This document shows positions 7,635 through 15,776 of a stretch of 40,287 nt of DNA, in pieces. Made by a program: the position numbers and the translations under genes. Below the pieces are notes generated by a model. The model made no database searches. It saw nothing but the letters and a program-made list of their open reading frames with translations, and was not told the origin of the DNA. Numbering within the stretch: position 1 is the first letter of the stretch; the number at the start of each line of letters is the position of its first letter. Source of the stretch: Puniceibacterium confluentis (GTDB taxonomy: Bacteria; Pseudomonadota; Alphaproteobacteria; Rhodobacterales; Rhodobacteraceae); the NCBI RefSeq assembly GCF_007923445.1, contig NZ_VOJI01000028.1, positions 1 to 40,287 on the forward strand. The letters run 5' to 3'.

Positions 7635-10006
7635 CCGCACCCCTGTCCCCTCTCGTGCTGATCGTCATGGCCGTCTACCGGCCAGAGCCTGCGCATCTGC
7701 GCGCGCAGCTCGCCTCGGTGGCGGCCCAGAGCCATGGCCCGCGGCACCTGGTGGCGGTGATCGCCGACACCCGCTCCGCGGACCTGGTGCACGACCTCGC
7801 GGAATCGCTGGATCTGGCCTGCACCTGCGTGCCCAGCGACACCGAACTGGATGCGGTGCGCGCGGTCGAGGCCGGGCTGGCGCGGGCGCTGGAGCTGATC
7901 CCGGCGCTGAGCGCCCCCGGCGATCCCGAGCCGCTGATCGCACTGGCCGATCAGGACGACATCTGGCATCCCGACCGGCTGGCGCGCGGCGTGGCGGCGC
8001 TGGCGGACAGCGCCGCACAGATGGTGCATTCCGATGCCCGGCTGGTGGGGCCGGACGGCACGAGCGAAACACACGCCTCGATGTTCGGATTCGAGCGGCG
8101 GCACCGCCGCCCCGGTCTGCGCGGGCTGCTGTACCGCAACAACATCACCGGCATGACCCTGACCATGCGGGCGCGGGTGGCGCGCATCGCCCTGCCGTTT
8201 CCGCAGCAGTCGGGGGTGCATTATTACCATGACCTGTGGCTGGGGCTGATCGCTGCGGCGACCGGCGGTGTCGGGCTGATCGACGCGAAACTGGTCGACT
8301 ACCGCCAGCACGGCGCCAATGCCATCGGCGCGGTGGACCGCCAGAAGGGCTGGCTGCGCGGCGGCGGGCGGCGCCTGCCTGATGCCATGTGGGTGCGCCA
8401 CGAGGCCGCGGCCTATGCCCTGGCGCGCTATCTGGCGCAGTCGGCCCACAACCGGGTCGTCGATGCGGTCAGCGACGGGCGGCTGCCCGCCGGGGTCGCG
8501 GCGCTGGGTCCGCTGCGCCCCTATCTGCGCCGGGCGCGGGGCGCTGGCACCCATGTCTGGGATGCCGCCAGACTGGCGCTCGGCGGCCATCTGGCGCTGG
8601 CGCGCATTGCCGGCGGCTTTGCCGTGATCAGCACCGGGCGTGTCATCTGGACCCTGCGCGAGGCGCTGGGGCCGGGACGCGACGCGGCGATCAACGCCTT
8701 TGACGCCCGGCTGTATTCGCTCTCTCCCGGGGTGTCGCCGCAGCCGCCGAAAGACGCCGTCACCCGCGCCAGCCGCCCGGTCGAGCACGCGGCGCTGACC
8801 GATCTGCGCAAGGCGCCGCGCTGGACCCCGCGGCTCGAGGCCCCTGCCCCGGCGCTGACCATCCTGGTGCCGACGCTGAACCCGACCGAGATCTTTGCCG
8901 GCATCGTCACCGCCCTCGACATCGGCCTGGGACTGGCCGCGCGCGGATTCCGGGTGCGCTTTGTCGCCACCGATCTGCCGGTGTCTTCCCCCGCCGCGTC
9001 GCGCGGGTTTGTGCTGCGCCGCCTGCCCGGGCTGTCCGAGGCCGCCGTCGCGCGCATCTCGCTGCACTGCGGGGTCCAAAGCCCCGACCTGCCCGCCCAC
9101 AGGGGCGATGTGTTTCTGGCCACCGCCTGGTGGAGCGCGCACCTGGCCGAACGGCTGATCCGCACGCATGGCTATGAACAGCGCCGGTTCCTGTATCTGA
9201 TCCAGGACTTCGAGCCGAATTTCTATGCCTGGGGCCCGGAATATGCCGATGCCATGGCGAGCTACGGCTTTGACTTTGACCCGGTGTTCAACACCACGCT
9301 GCTGCGTGACTACTTCGCCGCCCAGGGCTTTGGCTTTGCCCGCGCCGATGCGCTGGCCTTTCACCCGGCGATCGACATCGCGCGGTATGCCGCCGGGCAG
9401 CGCCCCACCACCACGGGCCCGCGCAGGCTGGCGCTCTATGGCCGCCCCGAAGTGGCGCGCAACATGTATGCCACCGCAATCGAGGCGCTGGCCCTGTTCC
9501 TCGAGACCGAGGGCCTCGGGCCGCAGGACATCGCGCCGGTGTCGGTCGGCATGAGCCACGCGCCGGTGCGCCTGCCCGGCGGCGTGACGCTCGAGTCGCT
9601 GGGCAAGCTGCCGTGGGAGGAATACCCCGGCTATCTGCTGGGCACCGATCTGGGCCTGTCGCTGATGTATTCACCCCACCCCAGCCATCCGCCGATCGAA
9701 ATGGCGGCCTCGGGGGTGCGGGTGGTCACCAACCATTTCGGCCCCAAGGATCTGAGCCGGCTCAGCCCGGCCATCCTCTCCGCGGCGCCCACCGCGCCGG
9801 CGCTGGCCACCGCGCTGTCGCAGGCCTGGCACGCCGCCCCGGTCGGCGCGGAGGAACGCGCCATCGACCTCGGCGCCCTCGGCCTGCCGCCCGAGACGAT
9901 GATCGACCGGCTGGCCACCCGGCTGGCCGCCAGCCTGCCCCCCGAAGAAGCCGCGGATCCGCTGCCGGGACAGCCCGCAGCCCCCGCCCCGGAGAAATGC
10001 CGATGA
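7631..10006 (+). CDS. two-domain glycosyltransferase: GT2 domain plus WsaF-type GT4 domain
   Basis: 791 residues counted from ATG 7631. The N-terminal domain (about 1-260) is GT-A family 2, with VLIVMAVYRPEPAHL at the start and the metal/nucleotide motif LADQDDIWHPDRL near 105-117. The C-terminal half (about 400-760) resembles WsaF, a rhamnosyltransferase of S-layer glycan synthesis: ILVPTLNPTEIFAG near 410, the family hallmark QDFEPNFYAWG near 525, and late donor-site text HPSHPPIEMAASGVRVV. Two catalytic domains in one chain suggest two successive sugar additions. The start overlaps the ugd remnant and the stop overlaps the next gene (ATGA), so it sits in a coupled operon. Rhamnose as donor is inferred from WsaF only. 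Confidence 0.85.
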   Translation: MTAPLSPLVLIVMAVYRPEPAHLRAQLASVAAQSHGPRHLVAVIADTRSADLVHDLAESLDLACTCVPSDTELDAVRAVEAGLARALELIPALSAPGDPEPLIALADQDDIWHPDRLARGVAALADSAAQMVHSDARLVGPDGTSETHASMFGFERRHRRPGLRGLLYRNNITGMTLTMRARVARIALPFPQQSGVHYYHDLWLGLIAAATGGVGLIDAKLVDYRQHGANAIGAVDRQKGWLRGGGRRLPDAMWVRHEAAAYALARYLAQSAHNRVVDAVSDGRLPAGVAALGPLRPYLRRARGAGTHVWDAARLALGGHLALARIAGGFAVISTGRVIWTLREALGPGRDAAINAFDARLYSLSPGVSPQPPKDAVTRASRPVEHAALTDLRKAPRWTPRLEAPAPALTILVPTLNPTEIFAGIVTALDIGLGLAARGFRVRFVATDLPVSSPAASRGFVLRRLPGLSEAAVARISLHCGVQSPDLPAHRGDVFLATAWWSAHLAERLIRTHGYEQRRFLYLIQDFEPNFYAWGPEYADAMASYGFDFDPVFNTTLLRDYFAAQGFGFARADALAFHPAIDIARYAAGQRPTTTGPRRLALYGRPEVARNMYATAIEALALFLETEGLGPQDIAPVSVGMSHAPVRLPGGVTLESLGKLPWEEYPGYLLGTDLGLSLMYSPHPSHPPIEMAASGVRVVTNHFGPKDLSRLSPAILSAAPTAPALATALSQAWHAAPVGAEERAIDLGALGLPPETMIDRLATRLAASLPPEEAADPLPGQPAAPAPEKCR

Positions 10007-10827
10007 CGCGCCGTATTCTGCTGCATGTGGGGTCGCCCAAATGCGGCTCGACCTATCTTCAGCAGGTGCTGCTGAAGAATGCCGGCACGCTGGCCGCGCA
10101 TGGCATCCGGTATCCGCATGACGGGACGGGCCACCCCGGCAATGCCGCGGACCTGGAGCAGATCGACCGGGCGCGTCTCGAGGCGCTGTTCGCCGACGGC
10201 ACACACACCGTGGTCCTGAGCCACGAGGACCTCTACTCCAAGGCCCGCGTCGCCGATCCGCTGGCGGCGCTGACCCGCGAGGATGGCACCATCGTGCAGG
10301 TTCTGGCCTTTCTGCGCCCGTTCAGCGAATTCCTGTTCGGCGATTATTCGCAGTACATGAAACAGCATTTCGAAACCTTCCTCGCGGAACGCAAGCCCTA
10401 TGGCGGTCTGGATTTCCCGGCCTTCATCGACCGCCGGGTGCGCAACCTGAAACCCTCGATGTTCCTGGCCAACTGGCAGAAGCGGTTCACCGACACCGCG
10501 CTTCAGGTCCACGGCCACCACGCCATCCGCCCGGTGATGGAGCGTCAGCTGGGCGCCGGTCTGGCGCTGGACTGGGAGGTGGCGCACCACAGCACCAACC
10601 CGTCGCTGCGCATGGCAGACTGTGACCGCATCGCCGACGCCATGCGCGACCCGGCGCTGCCGGACGAGGCGATCCGCGACATGTTCCGCGCCGCCTTTCA
10701 CCACACGCAAGAGCCCGATACCGGACGCACACCGCACCGCATCGCCCGGATCGAGACCGCCTTTGCCGAGGAAAACGCCGCCCTGCTGGCGCAGTTCGGC
10801 TATGACAACCGGCTGCCCGCCGCCTGA
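10003..10827 (+). CDS. sulfotransferase-like P-loop protein
   Basis: 274 residues. The N-terminus (RRILLHVGSPKCGSTYLQQVLL) has the HVG-x-PK-x-G-T/S-T-x-LQ form of the phosphosulfate loop found in many bacterial sulfotransferase-like proteins. A second conserved spot, LSHEDLYSKA followed by VLAFLRPFSEFLFGDYSQYMK, matches the place of the 3'-phosphate site (Arg-Pro then Tyr). The start is ATG 10003, which overlaps the stop of the glycosyltransferase by four bases; ATG 9997 is also in frame. GGAGA at 9991-9995 is well placed as ribosome site. It is the last gene of the plus-strand operon, 29 bp from the converging kpsT stop. Sulfate transfer to the polysaccharide is inferred from family and context. 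Confidence 0.75.
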   Translation: MTRRILLHVGSPKCGSTYLQQVLLKNAGTLAAHGIRYPHDGTGHPGNAADLEQIDRARLEALFADGTHTVVLSHEDLYSKARVADPLAALTREDGTIVQVLAFLRPFSEFLFGDYSQYMKQHFETFLAERKPYGGLDFPAFIDRRVRNLKPSMFLANWQKRFTDTALQVHGHHAIRPVMERQLGAGLALDWEVAHHSTNPSLRMADCDRIADAMRDPALPDEAIRDMFRAAFHHTQEPDTGRTPHRIARIETAFAEENAALLAQFGYDNRLPAA

Positions 10828-10856
10828 ACCTGTCCGAAGCGGCACCGCGGGCGGGT

Positions 10857-11561
10857 TCAGACCGCCCGGCGCGCGGCCTGTCTGGCGGCCTGCACATCCG
10901 GGTGCGGCTGGCGCATCAGTTCCTGATAGAACGCGATGCCCTTGTCGACGTTGTTGAAAAAGTGGAGATGGCCGCTCTCCAGCACGCAGACCTTGTCACA
11001 CATGCGCTTGGCCTGGCCCAGCGAATGGGTGATCATGATCGCGCCGCTGGTGCGCATGCGCTCCTGAAACAGCGCCTCGCTTTTGGCCTTGAAGGCAGCG
11101 TCCCCCACGGCCGAAACCTCGTCCACCAGATAGGTGTCAAAGCGCAGCCCCATCGAGACACCAAAGGCCAGCCGCGACCGCATCCCCGAGGAGTAGCTGC
11201 GGATCGGCAGGTCGAAATGCTGGCCCAGCTCGGCGAAATCCTCGACAAAATCGGCCAGCTCGTCGGTGTCCACACCATAGACCCGGGCGATGAACCGGGT
11301 GTTCTGCAGCCCGGTCAGATCCGCGTGGAACGACCCGGCAAACCCCACCGGCCAGGAGGTGGTGCCGGTCGACAGGATCTCGCCTTCGTCCGGCTCCATC
11401 GTGCCTGCCAGCATCTTCATCAGGGTCGATTTTCCGGCACCGTTGCGGCCCAGGATCGCCACCGCGGTGCGCGACGGAAACACCGCCGAGAGGTTGTCGG
11501 CCACCACCTTGCGGCGGCCGTTCAGCACGAAGGTCTTGGAGACGTTGCGCAGCTCGATCAT
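10857..11561 (-). CDS. kpsT: capsule polysaccharide ABC exporter, ATP-binding protein KpsT
   Basis: 234-residue ABC ATPase. Walker A GRNGAGKST is at residues 38-46, the signature is given as YSSGMRSRLAFG, and Walker B reads TYLVDEVSAVGD. The H-loop is in IMITHS. The short length, the MIELRNVSKTF opening and the SSGM form of the signature are typical of KpsT/BexA/CtrD, which energise export of capsular polysaccharide across the inner membrane with KpsM. It lies 17 bases after the kpsE stop on the same strand, so the two are cotranscribed. Its permease partner kpsM is not in the same operon but divergent from kpsE. Confidence 0.93.
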   Translation of the reverse strand: MIELRNVSKTFVLNGRRKVVADNLSAVFPSRTAVAILGRNGAGKSTLMKMLAGTMEPDEGEILSTGTTSWPVGFAGSFHADLTGLQNTRFIARVYGVDTDELADFVEDFAELGQHFDLPIRSYSSGMRSRLAFGVSMGLRFDTYLVDEVSAVGDAAFKAKSEALFQERMRTSGAIMITHSLGQAKRMCDKVCVLESGHLHFFNNVDKGIAFYQELMRQPHPDVQAARQAARRAV

Positions 11562-11578
11562 CCGCCCGGGTCCCGGTT

Positions 11579-12832
11579 CTAGCGCCGGTCGCGCAGCGAA
11601 TAATAGACCATCGCCCCGATCGACCAGGAAATCAGCAGAAAGCCCCCGATGATCGCCATCAGCACAAAGCGGCGCGGGTACTGCGCCGTCTCGGCCAGGG
11701 TCGGCGCGACGTAGCTCGCCAGATAGCGGGACTGGCGCTGCGCCTCGGCCACCGAGGCATCGCGCGACGCCAGCGCCGACAGAAAGCTTTTCTCGGCGAA
11801 TTCGCGGTCCACCTCCAGCGCCTCGTATTCCTCGAGCAGGGTGGAATAGGCGGCGTCGCCGGGGCCGTCCCGGACCGCCGCGCCGGTGCCGGCAATCGCG
11901 CCTGCGGCGCCGCCGAACTGGCTGCGCTCCGCCGCGATCTGCTTGCGGATCGCCTCGATGCGGCCATCAAGCTGGGTGACGCGCGGATCCGCGGCGCTGG
12001 TGGCGCCGTCCAGCAGGGTCTGGCGCGCCACCAGCGCCTCGGCCAGCTGGCTCTGCAGCGCGTTGACCACGCCCATCTGCCCCTGGATGTCGGCCTTGGG
12101 GTCGATGATTCCGGTGCGGTTGCGGAAGGCCGTCGTGGCCTGGCGCGCCACCTTGAGCCGTTCGCGGGCGCGTTCGAGCTCTTCTTCGGCATACCGCGTG
12201 GCATCGGCCCGCGCGATGGTCGAGAGCTTGTTGATCATCGCGCTGCTCTCGTCGAAGATGGCGGTGGCCACCGCCGTCGCGTTCCCGGGATCAAAGGCCA
12301 GCACCCGCACCTCGATCAGGCCCGAGCCGCGGTCGTAGAACACCTTGACCATGCGCTGCCAGTAATCCGCCAGCGCCTCGATGCGGGCATCCTCGCCCAG
12401 GGCAAAGACCGGATCGTCGGGCACGGTATAGATGTCCCGCAGATCCAGCCGGGCGCCGACGGCGCGCACCATCTGCTGGCTCTGGATGTATTCATAAAGG
12501 ATGTCGGTGTCGGACGAGGACGACCCCGACAGTTCGGTGATCCCGCCCAGCAGCTCGATCGCCGAGCTGACCTCTTCGGTGCGCACGGAAAACCCGACCT
12601 GGCTTGCGTACTGGTCGTGGGCCACGGTGAACAGATACCAGCCCGCGGCGCAGAGCGGCGCGATCACCCACAGCACGAAGGTCAGGGCCAGCAACCGGTG
12701 GCGGCGGCGGATGCGGGTCGGCCCGGCTGCGGCGCGGACGACGGGGCTCTGCGGGCCCGCCTGCCCCTGCGGTCCGTCCGCAGCCTTTGGCGCCACGGGC
12801 GTGCTGTCGGCCGCCGGTTTCGAATGTTCCAA
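11579..12832 (-). CDS. kpsE: capsule polysaccharide export inner-membrane protein KpsE (PCP-3 family)
   Basis: 417 residues with the layout of polysaccharide co-polymerase type 3 proteins. A short proline- and alanine-rich cytoplasmic N-terminus is followed by a membrane segment at about 45-68 (LLALTFVLWVIAPLCAAGWYL). A long periplasmic part follows, with coiled coil around 195-235 and 280-350. A second membrane segment comes near the end (VLMAIIGGFLLISWSIGAMVYY). The text after the first helix (HDQYASQVGFSVRTEE) matches KpsE/BexC/CtrB proteins, which bridge the KpsMT exporter to the outer-membrane channel. It is the first gene of the kpsE-kpsT operon, divergent from kpsM. No outer-membrane KpsD/Wza partner is in the window. 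Confidence 0.9.
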   Translation of the reverse strand: MEHSKPAADSTPVAPKAADGPQGQAGPQSPVVRAAAGPTRIRRRHRLLALTFVLWVIAPLCAAGWYLFTVAHDQYASQVGFSVRTEEVSSAIELLGGITELSGSSSSDTDILYEYIQSQQMVRAVGARLDLRDIYTVPDDPVFALGEDARIEALADYWQRMVKVFYDRGSGLIEVRVLAFDPGNATAVATAIFDESSAMINKLSTIARADATRYAEEELERARERLKVARQATTAFRNRTGIIDPKADIQGQMGVVNALQSQLAEALVARQTLLDGATSAADPRVTQLDGRIEAIRKQIAAERSQFGGAAGAIAGTGAAVRDGPGDAAYSTLLEEYEALEVDREFAEKSFLSALASRDASVAEAQRQSRYLASYVAPTLAETAQYPRRFVLMAIIGGFLLISWSIGAMVYYSLRDRR

Positions 12833-12917
12833 ATTCTGCCTCTTTGACTGCGCTGCCGGGAGACCCGTGCGTTAAGCATTTTCTATCGAATTGGATGATG
12901 CTACGCCAGTCACTGCA

Positions 12918-13736
12918 ATGACTCAATCCGCGCCCCTTCCCCCCCCCGCGCGGCCCGCGCGCCCCCCGCACCGGCGGTTCGTGACGCTGCGGGTGATCGT
13001 GGCGCTGATGCTGCGCGAGATGTCCACCACCTATGGCCGCTCGGCGCTGGGATATCTCTGGGCGATCCTTGAACCGGTGGCCGGCATCCTGCTGATGACG
13101 CTGATCTTTTCCTTTGCCTTCCGCACCCCCAGCATCGGCACCAGCTTTCCGCTGTTCTTTGCCTCGGGCATCCTGCCGTTCATGGCCTACATGGACATTT
13201 CCAACAAGGTGGCGGTGTCGCTGCGGTTTTCCAGCAAGCTGCTGTTCTATCCCGGGGTCACCTATGTCGACGCGATGCTGGCGCGGATCCTGCTGAACGC
13301 GATGACGCAGTCGCTGGTGTCGGGGCTGGTGATCACCGGCATCCTGGTGCTGTACAGTGTCGATGTGATCCTGGACATTCCGGCCATTGCCCTGGGGTTT
13401 TTCATGACCTTCGGGCTGGCCGTGGCAGTGGGCACGCTGAATTGTTACCTGCTGTCGGTCTATCCGGTCTGGGAGCGGATCTGGGCAATCCTGAACCGGC
13501 CGATGTTCCTGATTTCCTGCGTCCTGTTCACCTTTGAAACCATTCCCCTGCCCTATCGCGACTGGCTGTGGTGGAACCCGCTGGTGCATATCATCGGCCA
13601 GGTGCGCAGCGGCGTCTATGCCACCTATGATGCCAGCTATGTCTCGCATCTCTATGTCTTCGGGCTGACCCTGGTGCTTCTGGCGCTGGGGCTGTTGCTG
13701 CTGCGCCGCTATCACCGCGACATCATCAACGACTGA
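12918..13736 (+). CDS. kpsM: capsule polysaccharide ABC exporter permease KpsM
   Basis: 272 residues from ATG 12918; an in-frame TTG at 12891 would add nine residues. An ABC-2 type permease with about six membrane segments. The cytoplasmic opening RRFVTLRVIVALMLREMSTTYGRSALGYLWAILEP is the conserved KpsM/BexB/Wzm entry, and WWNPLVHIIGQVRSGVY near 230 is the conserved late loop. It is transcribed away from kpsE with an 85-bp gap that must hold both promoters. Its stop is 12 bases from the converging stop of the next sulfotransferase-like gene. It forms the membrane pore of the exporter powered by KpsT. Confidence 0.92.
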   Translation: MTQSAPLPPPARPARPPHRRFVTLRVIVALMLREMSTTYGRSALGYLWAILEPVAGILLMTLIFSFAFRTPSIGTSFPLFFASGILPFMAYMDISNKVAVSLRFSSKLLFYPGVTYVDAMLARILLNAMTQSLVSGLVITGILVLYSVDVILDIPAIALGFFMTFGLAVAVGTLNCYLLSVYPVWERIWAILNRPMFLISCVLFTFETIPLPYRDWLWWNPLVHIIGQVRSGVYATYDASYVSHLYVFGLTLVLLALGLLLLRRYHRDIIND

Positions 13737-13748
13737 CCCCGCCCGGCG

Positions 13749-14792
13749 CTAGCGCCGCCTGTGGCCCAGCCGCCGCGCGCCCCAGCGCAGACCGCGCCCG
13801 GCCAGATCCCCCAGGTGCCTCTCCGGAGCGGTCGGCAGCAGGTACTGCGCCAGCACATCCGCCGCCTCTTCGGCCAGCGGCACCTCGCTCGCGGCATCCT
13901 CGACCAATGCGTCGCCAAACGGATCGCCGCCGTCCAGAAACCGCTGCCCCAGAACCGCGTTGACCCGGGCATAGCGCTGCACCAGCCGCCGCCGTTCGGC
14001 CAGCGGCAGCAGGAACCGGCGCGCCGGAACCGCGACCCGGTCCGGGGCGGTGGCAAAGAACTGCGCCAGCTGCGCCATCACCGCCGCCTCGGGCTGGCCG
14101 CGCGCGGCCCAGCCGCGCTTGAGAAAGCGCGCCGCCTCGATCAGGCCGGTCGGCGGGCTTTCGTTGCTGCGCCCGACGGCCGAGGCGGCCGCGATCAGCT
14201 GCGGCCGGTCGATGCGGTGCAGAAAGCGGTGCAGCGCATGGTCCGGCGGCTGGCCCGGGACCAGCGGCTCGACCAGGACGTTTTCCAGGCCCGCGTGCCT
14301 GGCCCAGTTCATCAGCAGCCAGGTGTAGTTGAGCGTCCGGGTATGGGCGCGCTGCGCGATCAGCGCGGACAAAGGCTCGCTCCAGCCACCAAGATCCTTG
14401 ATCTGCTGCTTGAAATCCGACTCGATCCAATAGTCCTGGCGGCGCAGGTAGCAGATCACCCGCACCTCGCAGCCCCGCGCCCGGATCTGGTCGAACATCT
14501 CGGCAATCCGCACGCCGCGGGCCAGGTCATAGAACATCTCGCTGCTGAGCAGCACGTCCCCCTCGCCCTGCAGAAAGACATCGAGGATTTCGGCGGCCCG
14601 GGCCGAGTCGCGGGCAAAGCGCGCCTGCGCCAGCGGAATGCCGTTGCCCTTGCGCCCGGGCGCGTCCCCGGGATGCTGGACATAGCTCAGACCCGTATCC
14701 GCCAGCGCCGCCCGCTCGGCGCTCAGGAAATCCTGCACCGAGGTGGTGGCGCATTTCGGCATGCCGATATGCAGATAGACTGTCCTGGCCAT
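13749..14792 (-). CDS. sulfotransferase-like P-loop protein
   Basis: 347 residues from the ATG at 14790-14792. The opening is RTVYLHIGMPKCATTSVQDFL, a HIG-x-PK-x-A/G-T-T-x-x-Q phosphosulfate loop. VRVICYLRRQDYWIESDFKQQ, about 120 residues later, is the likely 3'-phosphate binding region. It shares this architecture with the gene at 10003-10827 but has a longer C-terminus rich in Ala and Arg. It converges on kpsM and is divergent from the sulfotransferase at 14946. Substrate not known; surface-polysaccharide context suggests a sugar. Confidence 0.75.
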   Translation of the reverse strand: MARTVYLHIGMPKCATTSVQDFLSAERAALADTGLSYVQHPGDAPGRKGNGIPLAQARFARDSARAAEILDVFLQGEGDVLLSSEMFYDLARGVRIAEMFDQIRARGCEVRVICYLRRQDYWIESDFKQQIKDLGGWSEPLSALIAQRAHTRTLNYTWLLMNWARHAGLENVLVEPLVPGQPPDHALHRFLHRIDRPQLIAAASAVGRSNESPPTGLIEAARFLKRGWAARGQPEAAVMAQLAQFFATAPDRVAVPARRFLLPLAERRRLVQRYARVNAVLGQRFLDGGDPFGDALVEDAASEVPLAEEAADVLAQYLLPTAPERHLGDLAGRGLRWGARRLGHRRR

Positions 14793-14945
14793 GCGCGCTC
14801 CGTTTGTCCCCGGGGGCATCCCGCGTGAGTTCCGAGGTTTTACATTCCGCGGTTCCGCTGGCAAGCCCAACCGCCCGCAGGGCGGCCCGCCTTGTGACCC
14901 GGTGGCTTCCGGCATATGTAGCCCAGCAGAAAAAAGGAGCTCGGC

Positions 14946-15776
14946 TTGGGCTGGCGTGGCTATATCGATCCCTCGCGGAAAACGGTGTTCTTCTGGTCGC
15001 AGAAGGCTGCCTGCACCACGCTGTTCAACCTGCTGGCCGACAACATGGCCGAGCGGCCCACCAGCAAGAAGCACTTTCACACCGAAAGCGACGCCTATCC
15101 CGGCTGCCTGCGGGCGCTGGAGCAGGGCTATCGCTCGGTTATCCTGGTGCGGGCGCCGGCGACGCGGACGATCAGTGCCTATTTCAACAAGTTCTGTGTC
15201 TACAACGGCAAGAGCCTGAAGACCCGCGACGATCTCGAGCCCTTTGCCCAGGAGCTGTTCGATCTGTTCCGCGCCCGCACCGGGCAGGAGAGCTGCGACA
15301 ACCTGATGAGCTTTGAGGACTATCTGGACACGGTTGCGGCGCTGCATGCCGCCCGTCCCGAACCGGGGGCACCGGTGAACGGCCACTGGGACACGCAGAT
15401 CCCGGCCTTTCTGGCCGCAAACCCCGGGTTTCGCTACGACCACGTCGTACATGTCGAAAATTTCGACGCCGAGATGCAGGCGCTGGCGGAACCGCTGAAC
15501 CTGCGGATCAACCCGCGGCAGATGAACCGCACGCCGGTGGCGGACAGCAACCGCCACCGCGGCTATCTGGGCCGGGTGCCGGCGCGGGATGTCGCCTCCT
15601 ATGCCTTTGGCTACCGCAACTTCCAGAACTTCGCGACGATGTCGCAGATCGAAGCGATCTACGGCGTCGATTACGACAGCTTCGGCTATGCCCGGGACGC
15701 CGGCCGCTACCGCACCCTGCGCGACCGGATGCGGCAGCTGGCGCGGCGGCTCCGGAACCGGCTCAGAAAAAGATGA
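14946..15776 (+). CDS. sulfotransferase, family 2 type
   Basis: 276 residues. The phosphosulfate loop is in VFFWSQKAACTTLFNLLADN near residue 14, the K-x-A-C-x-T form of the carbohydrate sulfotransferase family (Sulfotransfer_2). The 3'-phosphate loop is VILVRAPATRTISAYFNKF near 64-82 (Arg, Pro, Arg, Ser-Ala-Tyr-x-Asn-Lys). The start is TTG 14946: an AAGGAG box at 14934-14939 is six bases upstream and no ATG fits. It is separated from the divergent sulfotransferase-like gene by 153 bp. Its last 14 bases overlap, tail to tail, the end of the CAP-RTX gene on the other strand. Transfer of sulfate to a surface glycan is inferred. Confidence 0.82.
   Translation: MGWRGYIDPSRKTVFFWSQKAACTTLFNLLADNMAERPTSKKHFHTESDAYPGCLRALEQGYRSVILVRAPATRTISAYFNKFCVYNGKSLKTRDDLEPFAQELFDLFRARTGQESCDNLMSFEDYLDTVAALHAARPEPGAPVNGHWDTQIPAFLAANPGFRYDHVVHVENFDAEMQALAEPLNLRINPRQMNRTPVADSNRHRGYLGRVPARDVASYAFGYRNFQNFATMSQIEAIYGVDYDSFGYARDAGRYRTLRDRMRQLARRLRNRLRKR

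Noticed and set aside
13744-13757. 14-bp palindrome CGGCGCTAGCGCCG over the stop of a sulfotransferase gene
   Set aside because: Short and made of GC-rich codon text; no loop or T-run, so no function can be claimed.
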